From: Bacteroidales bacterium
Lineage (GTDB): Bacteria; Bacteroidota; Bacteroidia; Bacteroidales; WCHB1-69
Direction: 5' to 3'
Assembly (NCBI GenBank): GCA_017535665.1
Contig: JAFXTS010000012.1
Location: forward strand, 62,001-126,000
Length of the DNA: 64,000 nt
The stretch's first letter is position 1. Every line of letters begins with the position of its first letter. The position numbers were made by a program, and so were the translations under genes. Positions 34,237 to 42,991 of the stretch are shown here, piece by piece. The notes under the pieces were generated by a model. It worked only from the letters and a program-made list of their open reading frames with translations. It was not told where the DNA came from and searched no databases.

Positions 34237-34647
34237 ATGCATTTTGAATATAATGTGGAAGGTGGAGACTTCACCAATGCAGGCACCACCTCCAGCAAAG
34301 TGAAGAAAATGATGAAACAGCTGGGCGTGGACCCGGCGATTGTGAAACGTACCGTGGTGGCCCTCTACGAGGCCGAGGTCAACATTGTGGCCCACGCCTA
34401 CCGGGGAGTGATCTATGTGGATTTGGAAGATACCAGCGTCAGCATTAAGCTGGTGGACGAAGGTCCCGGCATCCCCGACATCAACCAGGCCATGCAGAAG
34501 GGCTACTCCACCGCCTCGCCCGAAGTGCGCGAGATGGGTTTCGGTGCCGGCATGGGTCTCCCCAACATGCAGAGCAATTCCGATAAGCTCACCGTCAACT
34601 CGGTGGTCGGCAAAGGAACTACAGTAGAAATCGTCAACTATTTCTAA
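34237..34647 (+). CDS. RsbW-like ATP-binding protein (HATPase_c_2)
   Basis: 136 residues, GHKL fold alone. N box ALYEAEVNIVAHAY, G1 box LVDEGPGIPD and G2 box MGFGAGMGLPNM are intact. Stand-alone enzymes of this type are serine kinases of anti-sigma antagonist proteins, but no STAS partner is encoded here. It lies 12 bases after the DRTGG gene and 6 bases before the Fe-S protein. Confidence 0.87.
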   Translation: MHFEYNVEGGDFTNAGTTSSKVKKMMKQLGVDPAIVKRTVVALYEAEVNIVAHAYRGVIYVDLEDTSVSIKLVDEGPGIPDINQAMQKGYSTASPEVREMGFGAGMGLPNMQSNSDKLTVNSVVGKGTTVEIVNYF

Positions 34648-34653
34648 ACCACC

Positions 34654-36024
34654 ATGGAACACATCCACCACGCCCTCAAGTTCAAATACGACCTCTGCAT
34701 CGGCTGCTCGCACTGCACCAGCGTGTGCCCCACCTGCGCCATCCATGTGGAGGACGGCCATCCGATTCTCGATGCCAACCGCTGCATCGACTGCGGCATG
34801 TGCTACCAGACCTGCCCCATGAACGCCATCTATATCGAGCAGGACGACTTCGAGACCATCTACAATTTCAAATGTCCCGTGCTGCTCGTCCCCTCCATCT
34901 TCAGCGCGCAGTTTCCCGAAAAAGTGAGCCAGCGCGCCATCCTCTCCGCCATCTACCACCTCGGCTTCAAGTATGTGTATGAGGTGGAGAAGAGCGTGGA
35001 TGTGCTGAAAGAGGTCATCAACGACAAGGTGAAAGACGAATCGGCAGAAAAGCCCATCATCTCCACCTTCTGTCCCGCCATCGTGCGCCTTATCCAGGTG
35101 AAATACCCCTCCCTGGTGGACAACCTGCTGCTCACCAAGCCCCCGTTGGATGTCACCGCCCTGTACATCCGCGAAGTGCTTGTGGAACGCGGTGTCGCAC
35201 CCGAAGACATCGGCATCTTCTACGTGGCCCCCTGCGCCGCCAAGATTGCTGCCGTGAAAAGTCCCGTCGGCGAAGAAAAGTCCAATATTGATGGCGTTAT
35301 CAACATGAACTACCTGTACAACAAGGTGTTCCGCGTCATCAAGCAGGGCGTTTATACGCTTCGTGAAGACGAATTCGACTTCCATCCCCTCTCCAAAAAC
35401 AGCATCCTGTGGTCGCTCACCGGCGGCGAAATCAAAGACATCCCTACCGGCCGCAACCTCGCCATCGACGAGGTTCACAACGTCTCCGCCTTCCTCGACA
35501 AATTGGAAAATGAGGATCTTGACGACATCGACTTCCTGGAATTGCGCGCTTGCGACGAGAGCTGCGCCGGCGGCATCCTATGCGCCGGAAACCGCTTCCT
35601 TATCGCCGAACGACAGCGCAAACGCGCCAAACAACGGCCCAAAACCGTTACCCCGCAAGAGAATAACATCCTCAATTACAAGGATTACTTGAAAGATAAT
35701 ATGGCCGTGGGTGAAGTGCAGCCCCGCTCTATGGACAAGCTCGACGACAACATCTCCGTGGCCATGCGCAAGATGAAAAAAGTGTTTGAGATCACCAACG
35801 ACCTGCCCAAGGTGGACTGCCGTATATGCGGTTACCAAACCTGCAAAGCCCTCGCAGAAGCCGTAGTCAACAACCAGGCCGACATCCGCCAGTGCATCTT
35901 CGTGCAGCGCATCCTCGAACAGACCGACAAGCTCACCACCGCCGAAGCCCTCAAAATCACCAAGAAGGTGTGGGGCGAGGTGAAAGTCGATAAGGATTCC
36001 ATCAAGCATTTAGACTTGGAGTAA
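34654..36024 (+). CDS. [FeFe]-hydrogenase-like Fe-S sensor protein
   Basis: 456 residues. Two N-terminal [4Fe-4S] ferredoxin motifs (Cys15/18/21/25 and Cys44/47/50/54) precede a hydrogenase large-subunit-like domain. The four Cys that would hold the [4Fe-4S] part of the H cluster are kept: Cys140 in STFCP, Cys194 in VAPCAAK, Cys300 and Cys304 in RACDESC. The proton-relay Cys of the usual TSCCP motif is Phe139. A C-terminal CxxCGxxxxC cluster (Cys389/392/397/414) follows. This plan fits sensory HsfB-type proteins rather than a bulk H2-forming enzyme. Confidence 0.85.
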   Translation: MEHIHHALKFKYDLCIGCSHCTSVCPTCAIHVEDGHPILDANRCIDCGMCYQTCPMNAIYIEQDDFETIYNFKCPVLLVPSIFSAQFPEKVSQRAILSAIYHLGFKYVYEVEKSVDVLKEVINDKVKDESAEKPIISTFCPAIVRLIQVKYPSLVDNLLLTKPPLDVTALYIREVLVERGVAPEDIGIFYVAPCAAKIAAVKSPVGEEKSNIDGVINMNYLYNKVFRVIKQGVYTLREDEFDFHPLSKNSILWSLTGGEIKDIPTGRNLAIDEVHNVSAFLDKLENEDLDDIDFLELRACDESCAGGILCAGNRFLIAERQRKRAKQRPKTVTPQENNILNYKDYLKDNMAVGEVQPRSMDKLDDNISVAMRKMKKVFEITNDLPKVDCRICGYQTCKALAEAVVNNQADIRQCIFVQRILEQTDKLTTAEALKITKKVWGEVKVDKDSIKHLDLE

Positions 36025-36110
36025 TTTTTATTTCTTTTTTGAAAAATTTTTCAAATTCGTTTAAACTTTTACGCAACCCTCACGTCAAGAGAACGTTTCA
36101 CAAAAATTCA

Positions 36111-36728
36111 ATGGAAGAGATATTAGACCAATACAAGAATCGTCAGGCACCAGTGCCGGAGGGCTATTTCGATAGTCTTCCCGACCAGGTGTTGGCGCGC
36201 ATTGCCGAAGAGGATGCTCAGATGCAGGCTCTTTTGGAGGCGCACCGCACCAACGAGGGCTATCCCGTTCCTGAGAATTATTTTGCACAACTGCCGGATG
36301 CGGTATTGGCGAAAGTGGCTGCTGAACCGAGCAAGAAGTTGTTCCTGCAACGCCGTTGGGTGCGCATCGCTTCCGTCGCCGCCTGCGCGGGACTGCTGAT
36401 GGGCACAGGCATCTATGTCTTTAACATGCTGCAAAGTCCTGAAAACCTGACGGGTGAAAAGGTGGCTCACGTAAAAGCCACGCCCCCCGCCCCTGCCAGC
36501 AACACGTTAAGTTTAGACGACGCACTTGCTTACACGCCCACGGCCGAAGCCGAGGCCAAGCCCGTGGCAAAAAGCACCCCCACGCCCAAAGCCACCACAC
36601 CGGTGGATGCCGCCACCGAGCAGTTCATCTCCGAAAATCTCGATGAGAATGACCTCGATGAGGTGGATTACGACATCCTCGACTTCTATTCCGACGACAT
36701 GGCCGTTAACGACCTGTGGGGTTTCTAA
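36111..36728 (+). CDS. anti-sigma-factor-like single-pass membrane protein
   Basis: 205 residues from MEEILDQYKNRQAPVPEGYF. The cytosolic part has two tandem copies of one motif (VPEGYFDSLPDQVLARIAEE and VPENYFAQLPDAVLAKVAAE). One transmembrane helix follows (VRIASVAACAGLLMGTGIYVF), then a Pro/Ala-rich periplasmic region ending in an acidic tail (LDENDLDEVDYDILDFYSDD). Bacteroidota proteins like this usually follow an ECF sigma gene; none is present upstream. It may respond to the sensor operon 86 bases before it. The gene ends at a hairpin. Confidence 0.68.
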   Translation: MEEILDQYKNRQAPVPEGYFDSLPDQVLARIAEEDAQMQALLEAHRTNEGYPVPENYFAQLPDAVLAKVAAEPSKKLFLQRRWVRIASVAACAGLLMGTGIYVFNMLQSPENLTGEKVAHVKATPPAPASNTLSLDDALAYTPTAEAEAKPVAKSTPTPKATTPVDAATEQFISENLDENDLDEVDYDILDFYSDDMAVNDLWGF

Positions 36729-36760
36729 AACAAGTTTTTATTCATTCGTAAAAAGACATA

Positions 36761-36792
36761 AAAAAACTGCCTCGTAATAACTTACGGGGCAG
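36761..36792. terminator. terminator shared by the anti-sigma-like gene and tonB
   Basis: An 11-bp stem CTGCCTCGTAA/TTACGGGGCAG (one G-T pair) with TAAC loop. On the minus strand it ends in TTTTTTATG; on the plus strand in TAGCTTTT. Confidence 0.78.
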
Positions 36793-36814
36793 TAGCTTTT
36801 CAGTATGAGACTGC

Positions 36815-37516
36815 TTATTGCAGCGAGAAGGTGATCGGCAGCTGGAAGAAGGAACGGCACTTCTGACCGTTGTTCTCACCGGCTTTCCACTTCGGCATAC
36901 CCTTCACAACACGGATAGCCTCTTCGTCAAGAGCCGGACATACACTTCTCAACACATTCACCTGACCGATACGACCGTCTTTCTCCACCACAAACTCCAA
37001 CATCACGACGCCCTGCCAACCGGCCTGACGGGCAGACTCGGGATACTGACAATTGTCGAAAAGGTACTTTCTCAACTCAGCCATACCGCCGGGGAATTCA
37101 GCTCTCACCTGCGGTACACGCTCGATGGGTTCCTCAATTTCAACAACCTCAGTGTTGGCATCGATTTCTTCATCGTCGCCTTCAATAGCAGTTTCTTCAT
37201 CTGCCTCCATGCTGAACTCAAACGTGGTAGCAACCTCTTCTTGCGTCTCCTTCAAAATCTGCTCAACCACCTCTTCCTGTTCAGGAGCCTGTTCGGGTTC
37301 TGGTGGCGGAGGAGTTTCGATATCAGTGTTCGGCATCTGAAGGTCCTCCACAGCGGGCTCTGCCTCTGTAGAGATAGAAGCTCCAGTATTGGATTTCACG
37401 CTGGCCCAGATGTCAAGGCCCAGCAGTGAGAGGGTCAGACCAATGGCGCAACCCAACAAAAAGAAGTTGACTAACCTGGATTCGAGGTCAACTTTAGGTG
37501 ATTTTTTCTCGCTCAT
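36815..37516 (-). CDS. energy transducer TonB
   Basis: 233 residues. A cytosolic start (MSEKKSPKVDLESR) and one transmembrane helix (LVNFFLLGCAIGLTLSLLGL) precede a periplasmic Glu/Pro-rich spacer (TPPPPEPEQAPEQEEVVEQ). The C-terminal TonB domain shows FPGGMAELRKYLFDNCQYP, GWQGVVMLEFVVEKDG and MPKWKAGENNG. It couples proton motive force to outer-membrane receptors. ExbB/ExbD are not adjacent. Monocistronic with a promoter 36 bases upstream. Confidence 0.92.
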   Translation of the reverse strand: MSEKKSPKVDLESRLVNFFLLGCAIGLTLSLLGLDIWASVKSNTGASISTEAEPAVEDLQMPNTDIETPPPPEPEQAPEQEEVVEQILKETQEEVATTFEFSMEADEETAIEGDDEEIDANTEVVEIEEPIERVPQVRAEFPGGMAELRKYLFDNCQYPESARQAGWQGVVMLEFVVEKDGRIGQVNVLRSVCPALDEEAIRVVKGMPKWKAGENNGQKCRSFFQLPITFSLQ

Positions 37517-37551
37517 ATCTGAAAACGGTTTTATTCTAATATCAAGTGTGC

Positions 37552-37559
37552 AAAATTAG
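37552..37559 (-). promoter_or_regulatory. -7 promoter box for tonB
   Basis: TAATTTTG on the minus strand, 36 bases before the ATG. Confidence 0.5.
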
Positions 37560-37657
37560 AAAAAATATCTGTACCCTCAGCAGATTATAGAAAAAATTTT
37601 TCAATTATTAAATAATTGATTATAAAATACTTGATTTTTCAGAAGAAAAAGAATGAT

Positions 37658-38806
37658 TTATGCACCGCAAAGAATATGGAGCACATTGGCAGTCTGTCCG
37701 CGATGACCACGGTTGCAGTAGTTGCTGAGAAACACCATGAAAATGTCCTTTTCGGGATAATAGAGCAACACATGGTTGAAGCCATGCCATAGTCCCCCAT
37801 GATAGATAATGTGTCCGTAGTAGGGATTCTCTTCAAGATGCCACCCATAACCATAGTCTTCGGAGGGCAAATTGCTGCCTTTGAGTTGGTTCTGTGCTGT
37901 GGTGGCCATCTCCACCATCTCTTTGGGGAGAATGGTATAGTTGGTAAAATAGGCCTTCTTCCAAGCCAACAGATCGTAAATGGTGGAGTACATCCCCTTA
38001 TCTCCAAAAGTACCATCCAACCCTTTGATAACCTGCGGAATACGGTCAGCCTTATGACCTGTAGCGATGCTGTACCCAATCTTGGAAGCCCTTTCAGTGA
38101 TATAAAAAGAGGAGGTCATTCCGGCAGGCTCAAAGATATTTTCTCTGACGAAATCCTCGAATTTTTTACCCGAAGCCTGCTCCACAATCAATGCCAACAG
38201 GGCATAATTGGTATTGGTGTATTTGTAATTGGTGCCCGGTGCGAAAATCCTTTTGGGCTGGTATTTCACCAACACATTCACCACATCCTGGTTGGTGGTA
38301 AGCCGTCCTTGCGGCCACCACGACTCTTTGAAGTTGAAATACTCGGGCAGTCCGGAGGTATGGCACAGCAGGTTGTGTACCGTTATGCCCGTGTAGGGCA
38401 ACGTGGGGAAGTATTTGCCAAGATAGTCGTTGAGAGCGACTTTACCCTCCTTCACCAGCAACAATACAGCAGCAGCAGTAAACTCCTTAGAGACAGAAGC
38501 TAACTCAAAGCAAGTGTTTTCGGAGAGGGGCTGGTCTTTCTTGTCCAGCACCTTATAGCCGGCCGCCTTGTGGGCGAGCACCACATCGTTCTGCGCGACA
38601 AGCAGCGTGCCGTTCAACTTCTTGCACATCGTGTCGGCATGGGCCTGCACGGCTTTGGTCTTGTAACTGAAATTGGCCTCATCGAACAACTGGTTCAACT
38701 CTTCCGTGCTCAACTCATTGAGATTTTTGTCCGGCTTATGTTGCGGATAGACTTGCGCGATGAGCAGGGAGGGAAGGAGGAAAAGGAGGGGGAGAAGGTG
38801 TTTCAT
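37658..38806 (-). CDS. beta-lactamase-fold serine hydrolase
   Basis: 382 residues with signal peptide (MKHLLPLLFLLPSLLIAQ). Class C-type active-site motifs are complete: SVSK (Ser-x-x-Lys nucleophile), YTN (Tyr-x-Asn) in NYKYTNTNYALL, and the His-x-Gly triad HGG in YHGGLWHGF. Block LLCHTSGLPEY is also typical. Such periplasmic hydrolases act as D-alanyl peptidases or esterases; true beta-lactamase activity is unlikely to be inferred. Transcribed separately, 10 kb from any related gene. Confidence 0.9.
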   Translation of the reverse strand: MKHLLPLLFLLPSLLIAQVYPQHKPDKNLNELSTEELNQLFDEANFSYKTKAVQAHADTMCKKLNGTLLVAQNDVVLAHKAAGYKVLDKKDQPLSENTCFELASVSKEFTAAAVLLLVKEGKVALNDYLGKYFPTLPYTGITVHNLLCHTSGLPEYFNFKESWWPQGRLTTNQDVVNVLVKYQPKRIFAPGTNYKYTNTNYALLALIVEQASGKKFEDFVRENIFEPAGMTSSFYITERASKIGYSIATGHKADRIPQVIKGLDGTFGDKGMYSTIYDLLAWKKAYFTNYTILPKEMVEMATTAQNQLKGSNLPSEDYGYGWHLEENPYYGHIIYHGGLWHGFNHVLLYYPEKDIFMVFLSNYCNRGHRGQTANVLHILCGA

Positions 38807-38821
38807 GAAAGATTAATGGAT

Positions 38822-38857
38822 GAAAAGAGGAGGATTTGCTGTAGCAAATCCTCCTCT
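38822..38857 (-). terminator. intrinsic terminator of pepD
   Basis: A perfect 14-bp stem, AGAGGAGGATTTGC with its complement around TGTA, is followed on the minus strand by TTTTCATCC. The T run is short but the stem is very strong. Confidence 0.8.
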
Positions 38858-38870
38858 GATTAGAAATAGG

Positions 38871-40328
38871 TTATTTCAGAAGGCGGAAGAACTCGAGGAT
38901 GAGGTCCCAGCATTTCTGAACAGTGGCAATCTCCAGTTTTTCATCCGGAGAGTGAACACCACGGAGGGTGGGGCCGAAAGATACCATGTCGAGTTCGGGA
39001 TATTTCTCGGAGAAAAGACCGCATTCGAGTCCGGCGTGGATGGCTTTGACGGCGGGTTCTTCGTGGAAGATGTTTTTGTAAGCTTTCACCAACAAGTTGA
39101 GGGCTTGCGAGTTGGGGTTGGGATTCCAGCCCGGATAGCCGTCGCCTTGTGTCACCTCATCGGCGGCAGTGGCGTAGAAAGCACAGGCCACGTGGTCGCA
39201 TGCATCCTGCTTGCGGCTCTCCACCGAGCTGCGCTGGCTGGTGGTGATGACGATTTTGTCGTCGATCAGCTTCACGGAAGCGAGGTTCGTGGAGGTCTCC
39301 ACGAAGCCGGGGATGTCTTGCGACATGGCCAGCACACCGTGAGGACAGGCGTAGAGGGCATTCATCACGTCGATCTGCAGCATCTCGTTGATAATGCGCT
39401 CCGGCATCTTGGTCATTTTCTTGCACTCGGCATACACGCCCGGGTCGCTGGTGTGGAACTCGTTTTTGAAGTCGGCATCCACCTTAGCCACATACTTGCG
39501 GAAAGCGGCAGCCTTGCCCTTCGGCATGGTCACGATAGCCCAGCCTTCGCGAGCGATGGCGTTGCGCAGGTTGCCAGCGTTGATGTCGGCGATACGGGCG
39601 TCGTATTCCTGATAGGCGTTCCACAAAATGCGGTTGAGCAGTTTCACGGCATTACCACGGTTTTTGTTGATGTCGTCGCCAGAATGGCCACCCAGCAAAC
39701 CACCCACGGTCACTTTATAAGCGACAGAATCTTCCGGAATCTCATCCTCGTACTCGCACTCGTAGGTGGCCACGGTGTCTTTACCGCCGGCACAACCGAT
39801 GAAGATCTCGCCCCAGTCCTCAGAGTCGAGGTTGAGGAGAATCTTGCCAGTCATGAAGCCCGGCTCGAGGGCGAAAGCACCGGTAAGGCCAGTCTCTTCG
39901 TCCACGGTGAAGAGGCATTCGATGGGACCGTGTTTGATTTTCTTGTCGGCCAGGAAAGCGAGGGCAATGGCGATACCGATACCATCGTCGGCGCCGAGGG
40001 TGGTGCCTTTAGCCTTCAGCCATTCGCCATCGACGTAGGCCTGGATGGCATCCTTCTCGAAGTCGAACTTCGTGTCGTTGTTCTTTTCGCACACCATATC
40101 CATGTGGGCTTGGAAAATCACGGGGGTGACATTCTCTTTGCCTTTAGTGGCGGGCTTGGAAATCAGCACGTTGCCGGCTTTGTCGCGTTTGCTCTCCAAA
40201 CCGAGTTCTTTGCCAGTTTTCAGCAGCCATTCGGTCATGCGTTCCTCTTTCTTGGAGGGACGGGGAACTTTACAGATTTCATTGAAATAATGAAAAATCG
40301 CTTGGGGTTCTAATTCTGTCATTTTCAT
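38871..40328 (-). CDS. pepD: aminoacyl-histidine dipeptidase (M20 family)
   Basis: 485 residues, standard for PepD. Metal and catalytic motifs are in place: FQAHMDMVCEKN (His and Asp ligands), TTLGADDGIGIA (bridging Asp), VDEETGLTGA (catalytic Glu pair), LDSEDWGE, and a late His in IHAGLECG. It cleaves Xaa-His dipeptides such as carnosine in the cytosol. Start MKMTELEPQAIF; the second Met is an alternative. It lies between the BatA-domain gene upstream and its own terminator. Confidence 0.96.
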   Translation of the reverse strand: MKMTELEPQAIFHYFNEICKVPRPSKKEERMTEWLLKTGKELGLESKRDKAGNVLISKPATKGKENVTPVIFQAHMDMVCEKNNDTKFDFEKDAIQAYVDGEWLKAKGTTLGADDGIGIAIALAFLADKKIKHGPIECLFTVDEETGLTGAFALEPGFMTGKILLNLDSEDWGEIFIGCAGGKDTVATYECEYEDEIPEDSVAYKVTVGGLLGGHSGDDINKNRGNAVKLLNRILWNAYQEYDARIADINAGNLRNAIAREGWAIVTMPKGKAAAFRKYVAKVDADFKNEFHTSDPGVYAECKKMTKMPERIINEMLQIDVMNALYACPHGVLAMSQDIPGFVETSTNLASVKLIDDKIVITTSQRSSVESRKQDACDHVACAFYATAADEVTQGDGYPGWNPNPNSQALNLLVKAYKNIFHEEPAVKAIHAGLECGLFSEKYPELDMVSFGPTLRGVHSPDEKLEIATVQKCWDLILEFFRLLK

Positions 40329-40356
40329 ACTATATTATTTTAAAGATTTATATCCT

Positions 40357-42414
40357 TTATTTTTGAGGTTTCTCTCTATGTTTCCACAATCGGAGGATGG
40401 CCACTTCAGCCAGCAGACAGCCTAAGGTTATGAGGATGAAGTAAAACCAGAGCGGCCGGCCGTGGATGGTCTGCACAATCTGTCCGCTGATGTCTTGTGA
40501 GTCGCCGGTGATGAGTTGTACATGGCTCTCCTTGGGTTGGTCGCTCACCGCATCGCGCAGTTCTTTGTCGGTATAGTAAGTGAGTTGCGACTCCTTCCGG
40601 TCGTAGTTGAAAGCAACGGCATCCTGTTTCGCGCCATCGTGCATCACATCGTAGATGCCTGCCTCCGACAGCTGGTCGTTGAAGAACAGCATGGTCTCGC
40701 TGCCGAGGTTTTTCTGTTCGGGGATGACCTCTTTTCCACCCTTTTGTGCTTTCAGCGACAGCACATTTTCGGAGCCTTCGGCGAGTTTGGCCACGCTCTG
40801 CGAATGGTCGATGCCGATGGTGTTGTACAGCTTTTGCTGCATCAGCGTGCGGATGCCGATGTTGTGCAGAGGGATGAAGAAAAGCGCGTGCTTGTGGATG
40901 TTGCCGAAACGGTCGTTCATAGCCACCGCCGACAGGATGATGCGGCCGTTGCCCACCTTGTTGACGGTCAGCAGCGGAGCTTGGTTCTCCAAGGACATCA
41001 CGGTTTCGTCGGTGTGGAAATCGCTGAAGGTGAAATATTGCGTGGCGGTGGGCATGTCGATACGCTCGTTGCTGGCATCGAGGCTGCCCTTGAAGTAGAC
41101 ACTTTCGTAGTTGATGGTGCCCACCTTCAACTCTTGCTGGGTGAGGTAGCCGTACTGGCTGGCGTCGATGCCCGAAAGGAAGTTGTTCCATGAGGATTTG
41201 TCCATCTCTTCAGCGGGGAATACCAGCACGGTACCGCCGCTCTTCATGTATTTACCCAACTCGTCGGCCAGTCCCGATGAGATACTCTTGACCTCATCGA
41301 GCACGATGACCGAGCTGGCGGCAAAACTGCCGTAGTTGATGCGGTCGGCGGGCATAGCGTTGTACTCGAAGATGGAATCTTTGCCGTACAAAGCATTGAG
41401 GTAGCGGTTCTGTTCTTTCTCGTCGATGACGGTGATACGGGTGTTGTCGGACACGCGGTAGGTGAAGTAGAGGGTGTTGTCGAAGGTGATGGGCGCATCG
41501 TCAATGGAGAGAATGCCGCACTGCACGGCATCGTCAGCCAAAGTGTAGTTAAGCTGGTATTCGGCGGTGCCTTCAGCGGCGATATCCACAGCGGCCATAG
41601 CCTTCTGTTCGCCATTCACATGCAGTTTCAGCGGCAGTTTCACCACCTCGCCGTCGCCACAATTGCGCAACCTTACGGTGAGCGTCACCTGCTGGCCGGC
41701 ACGAAACACCGGCGACAGGAACCAGCAGCTGTCAATCGACACATTGCTGATACTCTTCGCTGGCTTGTGGATGAGGTAGGATGCCCCGCCAGTGGTATTC
41801 GCAAAATCCTTGAAATCAAAATTATTCTTTTGATAATCAGAAATATAATAATGATAAATATTGCGATCGGAACTTTCGGTACAAGCACTTTTTTCAAAAG
41901 GAATAATCTCCTTCCAAGTTCTGCTGTTGGGCGAGATGTTCCAACCATTGAGTTCTTGCAGCGCCTCCTCTTTGGTGAGTTTCATCCGTTGCCGCGAAGT
42001 GAAATCGTTGTTGTAGAGGATGAACTGGTCGGCATAGTCAAAGTGGCTAATAATCTGGCGGGCATTCTCGATGCCGTCGTAAAAGAGAGTCCCTTCAGGG
42101 GTGCTGCCCTCCATGGAGAAGGAGTTGTCGAGATAGATAGTGACGAGGTTGCCGCTTTTCTGATCGGTATTATGGCTGGGGAAGTAGGGACGGGCGAAGG
42201 CGGTAACCAGGGCGATGATGGCGAGGCAGCGCAGCAGCAACACGATGAGGTGCTTCACCCGCGACTCGCGTTTGGTTTTCTGCGCCACATCCTGCAACAT
42301 CTTCACATTCGAGAAATAGTAAGTTTTATACCTTCTGAAATTGAAAAGATGAATCAGAATGGGTATCAGGATGGCGGCGTAGCCGATAAGAAAAAGCGGT
42401 TGCGTAAACTGCAT
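40357..42414 (-). CDS. BatA-domain membrane protein
   Basis: 685 residues. The N-terminus carries the BatA domain: helix PLFLIGYAAILIPILIHLF, then NFRRYKTYYFSNVKML and KRESRVKHLIVLLLRCLAII. A von Willebrand-like region follows (TIYLDNSFSMEG) and several beta-rich periplasmic segments. A final helix (LWFYFILITLGCLLAEVAIL) ends in a basic tail. Bacteroidota proteins of this type accompany aerotolerance-type AAA/vWA operons, but no moxR is adjacent. It lies 5 bases after the hypothetical lipoprotein gene. Confidence 0.87.
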   Translation of the reverse strand: MQFTQPLFLIGYAAILIPILIHLFNFRRYKTYYFSNVKMLQDVAQKTKRESRVKHLIVLLLRCLAIIALVTAFARPYFPSHNTDQKSGNLVTIYLDNSFSMEGSTPEGTLFYDGIENARQIISHFDYADQFILYNNDFTSRQRMKLTKEEALQELNGWNISPNSRTWKEIIPFEKSACTESSDRNIYHYYISDYQKNNFDFKDFANTTGGASYLIHKPAKSISNVSIDSCWFLSPVFRAGQQVTLTVRLRNCGDGEVVKLPLKLHVNGEQKAMAAVDIAAEGTAEYQLNYTLADDAVQCGILSIDDAPITFDNTLYFTYRVSDNTRITVIDEKEQNRYLNALYGKDSIFEYNAMPADRINYGSFAASSVIVLDEVKSISSGLADELGKYMKSGGTVLVFPAEEMDKSSWNNFLSGIDASQYGYLTQQELKVGTINYESVYFKGSLDASNERIDMPTATQYFTFSDFHTDETVMSLENQAPLLTVNKVGNGRIILSAVAMNDRFGNIHKHALFFIPLHNIGIRTLMQQKLYNTIGIDHSQSVAKLAEGSENVLSLKAQKGGKEVIPEQKNLGSETMLFFNDQLSEAGIYDVMHDGAKQDAVAFNYDRKESQLTYYTDKELRDAVSDQPKESHVQLITGDSQDISGQIVQTIHGRPLWFYFILITLGCLLAEVAILRLWKHREKPQK

Positions 42415-42419
42415 AGTAA

Positions 42420-42974
42420 TTATTTGATAGCTAATGATGGAGTAGTGACGGGCTCAGTGACAAAATCTTTGCCGTCGTAGTAGAGTTTGTAGGCGGCATC
42501 TTCCGTTTGGAAGTAAAGCACTTTGTATCCGTTGATGATTTCGTCTTGCGGACCGAGGTCGGGGTCGGTGGTGCCGACAAACGATTTAAGGAGATGGAAT
42601 CCCTTTTCATCTTTTTGACAGATATAGATGTTGTTATCGCCTGAGGAGCCTGGATTATACACCACTTCCTGGAAGAAAGTGCCGTGCAGCGAGTCTTGCA
42701 GGTAGTCGGGGGCGCACAGCTCGAGGTCTTCGGCAAGGCAGGCGAAGGTGTGGATGCCGCCATTCTTTTCATGGTCGCAGAGCACAGCCTCTTTCGGAAT
42801 GATGTCGTTGGTGATGTAGAAGTGCACCAGTTCGTGGAAAGCCGTGCTGTCGGAGAGGTCCAAAGAAACAATCTTTTCAGGGGCTTTTTCGGGTTCTTCC
42901 GCTTTGCGGTGGCAGCTGGTAAAAACCGCTGCAGCGAGGAAGAGTGTGGCAAAGAAATATAGCGAGCGTTTCAT
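42420..42974 (-). CDS. hypothetical lipoprotein
   Basis: 184 residues with lipoprotein signal peptide ending AVFTSC (Cys near 20). The mature part is soluble and beta-rich (IVSLDLSDSTAFHELVHFYI, GYKVLYFQTEDAAYKLYYDG). No family recognised. It is between uridine phosphorylase (17 bases upstream) and the BatA-domain gene (5 bases downstream), forming one likely transcript. Confidence 0.7.
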   Translation of the reverse strand: MKRSLYFFATLFLAAAVFTSCHRKAEEPEKAPEKIVSLDLSDSTAFHELVHFYITNDIIPKEAVLCDHEKNGGIHTFACLAEDLELCAPDYLQDSLHGTFFQEVVYNPGSSGDNNIYICQKDEKGFHLLKSFVGTTDPDLGPQDEIINGYKVLYFQTEDAAYKLYYDGKDFVTEPVTTPSLAIK

Positions 42975-42991
42975 ATCAGGTTGGATTTAGG

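Noticed and set aside
34183..35478. Minus-strand open frame of 431 codons
   Set aside because: Antisense to the RsbW-like and Fe-S protein genes; His/Asp/Val-rich shadow.
36061..36110. ECF-type promoter (GCAACC and CGTC) before the anti-sigma-like gene
   Set aside because: The two boxes are only a few bases apart, too close for -35 and -10 elements.
38820..40313. Plus-strand open frame of 497 codons
   Set aside because: Exactly antisense to pepD, which has all M20 active-site motifs.
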